From a virus: 64,000 nt of DNA. The DNA lies in IMG/VR virus record IMGVR_UViG_3300042868_010462, positions 1-64,000 of that record. One strand, given 5' to 3'. Both the position numbers and the translations under genes were made by a program. Every line of letters begins with the position of its first letter. Position 1 is the stretch's first letter. Under the pieces are notes generated by a model. It was not told where the DNA came from. It worked only from the letters and a program-made list of their open reading frames with translations, and made no database searches. Below are positions 60,972 through 64,000 of the stretch, in pieces.

Positions 60972-62735
60972 TTATCTACCTCCGAATAACCAAGAGTATT
61001 TCATATAGTCCTCCTTACTTGCGTTTTGATTTCTTTGATTAATTCTCTCAGTTCCAAAAGGTATCACAGGATTGAAATCAATCTGTTTAGCCGCAGTTTC
61101 ATTGTTAGTAACAGACCAAGATTCTAACATAGCTTTAGTTTGTTCGGTCACCTTTTCTAAACTACTGAATGATGATTCCGCAACATAAGTTGCCATTGCA
61201 ATTGACATAATTAAATCATCGTGTTGACCCTTTTGATGGTCTGGTCTTCCATTTACATATACGAATGTATTCATTTCATTGAATAATCGTAAACTATAAA
61301 TTTTAAACTGATGTCTCATAGCTTCCTCAAATGATGCTATAATTTGTACACGTTTGTTGTTGAAATTTAAACCCGGTATCTTTTCTAAAGCCTTTGGGTC
61401 ATATTTCCACTTATTGGCTAAATCAATTCCATCAACATATAAATTTTTGTAACCCATTTCTTGAAGTTTTCTAGATGTTGAAACACCCATTCCTCCTGTT
61501 ATATCTATTACAATGAAACAATTATACATATTACCCCACTTATAACATATTTCTGCCATCGTATCAGGTGGAAGTTTACCCACATATTCCGCAACTTGTT
61601 CTCTTTCATCAAAGTCAATAATTTGAAATGAACTAAAGTCCTCACTATCCCCTCTACTCACATCCACACCCATCACATATTTGTGACCCATCACAGGTTC
61701 TTTCCAAATCCATAAAGAGTTACCAATCATTTTATTTTGGGGTTCTCTAATCATATTCTCTTTTACCCTTTGCATCAATAGTGAATCAAAAACGTTATCA
61801 CCTGAACCAAGGAAGTTACACTCTAACTCTTGTGATACTTTTCTTTTATCATATTTCAATTTTTTAACCATACCTTCAAACCAAGAAGAACAAGGTTTAT
61901 AACCTGAATCCATTATCAACTTGAGTTCCTCAAAATTTCTTTCTTCAAATGGTATAGTTTCCCAACTAATAATTTCATCTTTAGGATATTCTTCTTTGTT
62001 TAGAAGGTAGTGAATAGTATCTTGAGTTTTAACTAAAAATAAATCTTTTGTATATCTTGGGTCTCTGTACCAAAACATTTCAGATATTTTGAAATCATTC
62101 ATATTTCTATGTGCCTGATTATATATTTCATAGTAAATTGGGTCATAACCATTTGGTGTTGACACCACAATAACTTTACCACCAGTAGAAAGTGAGGCCA
62201 TACAAGCAGCCCAGAAGTCAGAATCTGCATCAATGAACGCAGCTTCATCAAATACAAGAATTGTTGGTGTGAAACCACGTAGGGCATCCTTAGAGGTAGC
62301 AACAGCTTTTACCTCACAACCATTATTTGTTTTATAGTGTTTTTGTGAATTTTTATCACTTGAAAAATCAATACCAACCCAAGATGGCCATTGTCCAATA
62401 AACATCCTGATTTTATTGGCCATTTCCATAGAAGTATCTAGTTTATTTGCGATAATCAAAATCTTTTCAGGTTTTGTTTTTTTAGCAAACGCTATTCTTT
62501 TAGATATCCATGCTGCCGTAACTGTTGATACTCCTGCTTGCCTGTACTTCAAAGCAATATTTTCATTGTATTCCTCGTAGTCATTTAATAATGATATTTG
62601 GTCAGGAAACAACTCCAGTGGGACATATTTTGAAACTGTGTTGTCATATGTTTCAAGGTATGTTCTTAATGCGTAAGGTGTATCTTTCATACATCTTACA
62701 TATTCTATCATTACTTGTTCTTTTGTTAAACTCAT
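60972..62735 (-). CDS. terL: Terminase large subunit, T4 gp17-like
   Basis: 587 residues. ATPase: Walker A region KYRQAGVST at 63-71, Walker B ILVFDEAAFID with Asp-Glu at 163-164, then VIVVSTPNGYD coupling motif. Nuclease: MGVDVSRGDSEDFSS near 365, IVIDITGGMGVS and GQHDDLIMSIAMA with the third acid cluster. Cuts concatemers and drives DNA into the head. Length close to T4 gp17 (610). Confidence 0.95.
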   Translation of the reverse strand: MSLTKEQVMIEYVRCMKDTPYALRTYLETYDNTVSKYVPLELFPDQISLLNDYEEYNENIALKYRQAGVSTVTAAWISKRIAFAKKTKPEKILIIANKLDTSMEMANKIRMFIGQWPSWVGIDFSSDKNSQKHYKTNNGCEVKAVATSKDALRGFTPTILVFDEAAFIDADSDFWAACMASLSTGGKVIVVSTPNGYDPIYYEIYNQAHRNMNDFKISEMFWYRDPRYTKDLFLVKTQDTIHYLLNKEEYPKDEIISWETIPFEERNFEELKLIMDSGYKPCSSWFEGMVKKLKYDKRKVSQELECNFLGSGDNVFDSLLMQRVKENMIREPQNKMIGNSLWIWKEPVMGHKYVMGVDVSRGDSEDFSSFQIIDFDEREQVAEYVGKLPPDTMAEICYKWGNMYNCFIVIDITGGMGVSTSRKLQEMGYKNLYVDGIDLANKWKYDPKALEKIPGLNFNNKRVQIIASFEEAMRHQFKIYSLRLFNEMNTFVYVNGRPDHQKGQHDDLIMSIAMATYVAESSFSSLEKVTEQTKAMLESWSVTNNETAAKQIDFNPVIPFGTERINQRNQNASKEDYMKYSWLFGGR

Positions 62736-62748
62736 AAATTGTATTTTA

Positions 62749-62756
62749 TATAAATA
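62749..62756 (-). promoter_or_regulatory. Candidate phage promoter element TATTTATA (terminase)
   Basis: Minus-strand TATTTATA, 13 bases before ATG 62735 and directly after the terminator of the upstream gene. Confidence 0.4.
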
Positions 62757-62788
62757 TAAAAACCCCCACTTAATTATAAATGGGGGTT
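62757..62788 (-). terminator. Intrinsic terminator upstream of terminase
   Basis: On the minus strand CCCCCA ... TGGGGG with a 12-base loop, followed by TTTTT. Closes the gene at 62795-63940. Confidence 0.8.
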
Positions 62789-62794
62789 TGTAAG

Positions 62795-63940
62795 TTAATC
62801 TTCATCTTCATCATCAAAATCGAATGTATCCCAATCATCGGGATTGAAATCGTCATCATCATCTTCTTTTTCCTCTGGTTCAATTGGTTTCTTCTTTTCA
62901 AACTTCATTTTTTCTAATGGTTTTTCTTTTTTCTTTTCGTAATTAATATCATCTATAATTTCTTGTGACAAATCTAAAAATCTATCGATTTGTTCTTTGT
63001 CATTTTTAAAAACCCCTAACATCATTTTATTGTAATCATCAGGTTTCCCCTCAAATTCTTGAGCCAACATCAATAATAAATCGGGTTCAATTTCATGTGA
63101 ATAACCATCAAGTTCCATATCCCATAAAAATCTTAATTGTTCTATTAGGGCTCTACCATAATTCATATTTTTGATTTCGTGTTTGTGGGCATCAGCTACA
63201 CCCATAATTGTATCACCCACTTCTTTGTTTTTAGGTAATGTGAAAATAGAATCATAATATCTCGCCCCTTTAACCAATTCGTGCATAAGTAAAGGAAAAT
63301 TTGGTGCGGCAGCATCAATAATCCAAACCCCATTTTTATCTAAATAGACATCACAATATGCGACTCTCCCTGTAACACTTTGAGCCATTCTTTCTAATTG
63401 TGCCGTGTTTTCCCAATAAAAACGAGAAGCCCCCGAACCGAACTTTTTGTATAAGTCAACTAATCTTGGGTCAATCGAATTTAATTCATCCTCAATATTG
63501 TTAACAGCATTAAATCCATCCCTCCAAGCAGCTCCTTGTGTTAAAGCATTTTGTATATGTCTTTGTTTTATTCTTTCGTCAAATGATGAATCTACTTGTT
63601 TTGCCTTTTCTATTTTTGTTGTAGGTATTTCTTGAGATAATCTTCTACCACCACTACCTTGACCTAAAATTGCATTTACCTTTATTTTACCATTATCAAC
63701 CCCATTTTTTATATGAGGGTACATATTAAAAAATGTAACTAAAGCTAAATCTTGTAAATCACTTTTGTGACTTGATTCTATATTTGGTAACCCAAACATT
63801 AAAGATGTGAATTCTTGTGAACTTGGTGCTTTGTTTTCAGGATTGTCGTACAGATTTTTAGCTGTTCGTTCTATTCTGTTTTTTACATCATCAGGTAAGT
63901 AGTCACTAATCGGTGCTTCAAATAACCAGTTTTTTTTCAT
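62795..63940 (-). CDS. Virion-associated protein with leader and acidic tail
   Basis: 381 residues. N-terminus MKKNWLFEAPISDYLPDD has a short leader with possible protease site after LFE. The middle is an ordered alpha/beta domain with VWIIDAAAPNFPLLMHELVK and a His-Glu pair, plus several helices (about 40-320). The C-terminal ~40 residues are mainly Asp/Glu. Packaging-cluster position suggests a head or packaging role. The HELVK segment is not a full metalloprotease motif. Confidence 0.5.
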   Translation of the reverse strand: MKKNWLFEAPISDYLPDDVKNRIERTAKNLYDNPENKAPSSQEFTSLMFGLPNIESSHKSDLQDLALVTFFNMYPHIKNGVDNGKIKVNAILGQGSGGRRLSQEIPTTKIEKAKQVDSSFDERIKQRHIQNALTQGAAWRDGFNAVNNIEDELNSIDPRLVDLYKKFGSGASRFYWENTAQLERMAQSVTGRVAYCDVYLDKNGVWIIDAAAPNFPLLMHELVKGARYYDSIFTLPKNKEVGDTIMGVADAHKHEIKNMNYGRALIEQLRFLWDMELDGYSHEIEPDLLLMLAQEFEGKPDDYNKMMLGVFKNDKEQIDRFLDLSQEIIDDINYEKKKEKPLEKMKFEKKKPIEPEEKEDDDDDFNPDDWDTFDFDDEDED

Positions 63941-64000
63941 TACTTCTTTTTTAATCTATTATAAAGTTTTTCCATCACAAAATCAAATTCTTCTTCCCCT
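63940..64000 (-). CDS. C-terminal end of an upstream gene, cut by window
   Basis: The frame ends ...EFDFVMEKLYNRLKKK with TAA at 63942-63940, overlapping the next start as TAATG. Only about 20 codons are in view, so nothing can be said of function beyond the coupled arrangement. Confidence 0.45.
   Translation of the reverse strand, partial: GEEEFDFVMEKLYNRLKKK

Noticed and set aside
62795-63940. Zinc metalloprotease (HExxH) in the 381-residue protein
   Set aside because: The segment reads HELVK rather than HExxH, so the second His is missing.
1-64000. tRNA genes
   Set aside because: No cloverleaf-like segment with the conserved T-loop was found by eye; a dedicated scan could still find divergent ones.

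Overview
The window is a strongly AT-rich stretch of a large T4-like (myovirus-type) phage genome, most likely infecting a Bacteroidota host and plausibly a flavobacterium-like one. The phage assignment rests on a head-packaging cluster on the minus strand in T4 order (terminase large subunit, portal, prohead protease, acidic scaffold, gp23-type major capsid protein), plus PhoH, a sigma-like factor and baseplate-like genes. The host inference rests on start codons preceded by A-rich sequence rather than Shine-Dalgarno motifs, a textbook Bacteroidota promoter (TTTG-N19-TATATTTG at 49495-49525) and a DUF4494-like protein. Genes are packed with ATGA/TAATG overlaps; no gene-free stretch reaches 300 bases, and I saw no tRNA or CRISPR array.

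Layout. (1) 1-13609, minus strand: a tail-fibre/adhesin operon of large low-complexity proteins, including Thr-Pro-rich linkers in four genes, three tandem glycine-rich paralogues and a Cys-rich LamG-like protein. (2) 13663-16219, plus strand: five small genes including a stand-alone WYL-like domain, closed by a terminator. (3) 16352-20918: a Vsr-like homing endonuclease, a GT4 glycosyltransferase, a DEDD exonuclease, then a dUTPase gene broken by a split intein with a free-standing PD-(D/E)XK endonuclease between the halves. (4) 20915-38266: a glycan island with glycosyltransferases of at least seven families (GT2, GT4, GT10, GT11, GT25, GT32, exostosin-like), three FkbM-type methyltransferases, a two-subunit transketolase, an epimerase, and GDP-mannose dehydratase plus GDP-fucose synthase. 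(5) 38277-42921: PhoH, a HAD-like protein, two more glycosyltransferases and a late-sigma-like factor. (6) 42921-49451: virion genes (baseplate-like OB protein, DNRLRE-like protein, small Cys-containing proteins). (7) 49552-52758: short transcription units with predicted capsid-cargo proteins and an HNH endonuclease. (8) 52857-64000, minus strand: the head and packaging cluster, with a lone plus-strand ribosomal protein bS21 gene inside it.

How the genes fit together: the island can convert GDP-mannose to GDP-L-fucose and carries two GT11-type and two GT10-type fucosyltransferase candidates, so the phage probably decorates its own virion or the host surface with fucosylated glycans. The sigma-like factor and a recurrent TATTTAT(A/T) element just upstream of many transcription-unit heads suggest a T4-style late transcription system. 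Several proteins share short N-terminal leaders ending in (I/L)xE, like the capsid protein's own predicted cleavage site, suggesting co-packaging and processing by the prohead protease.

The strongest candidate for something undescribed is the three-piece dUTPase / split intein / free-standing endonuclease locus at 19031-20918.
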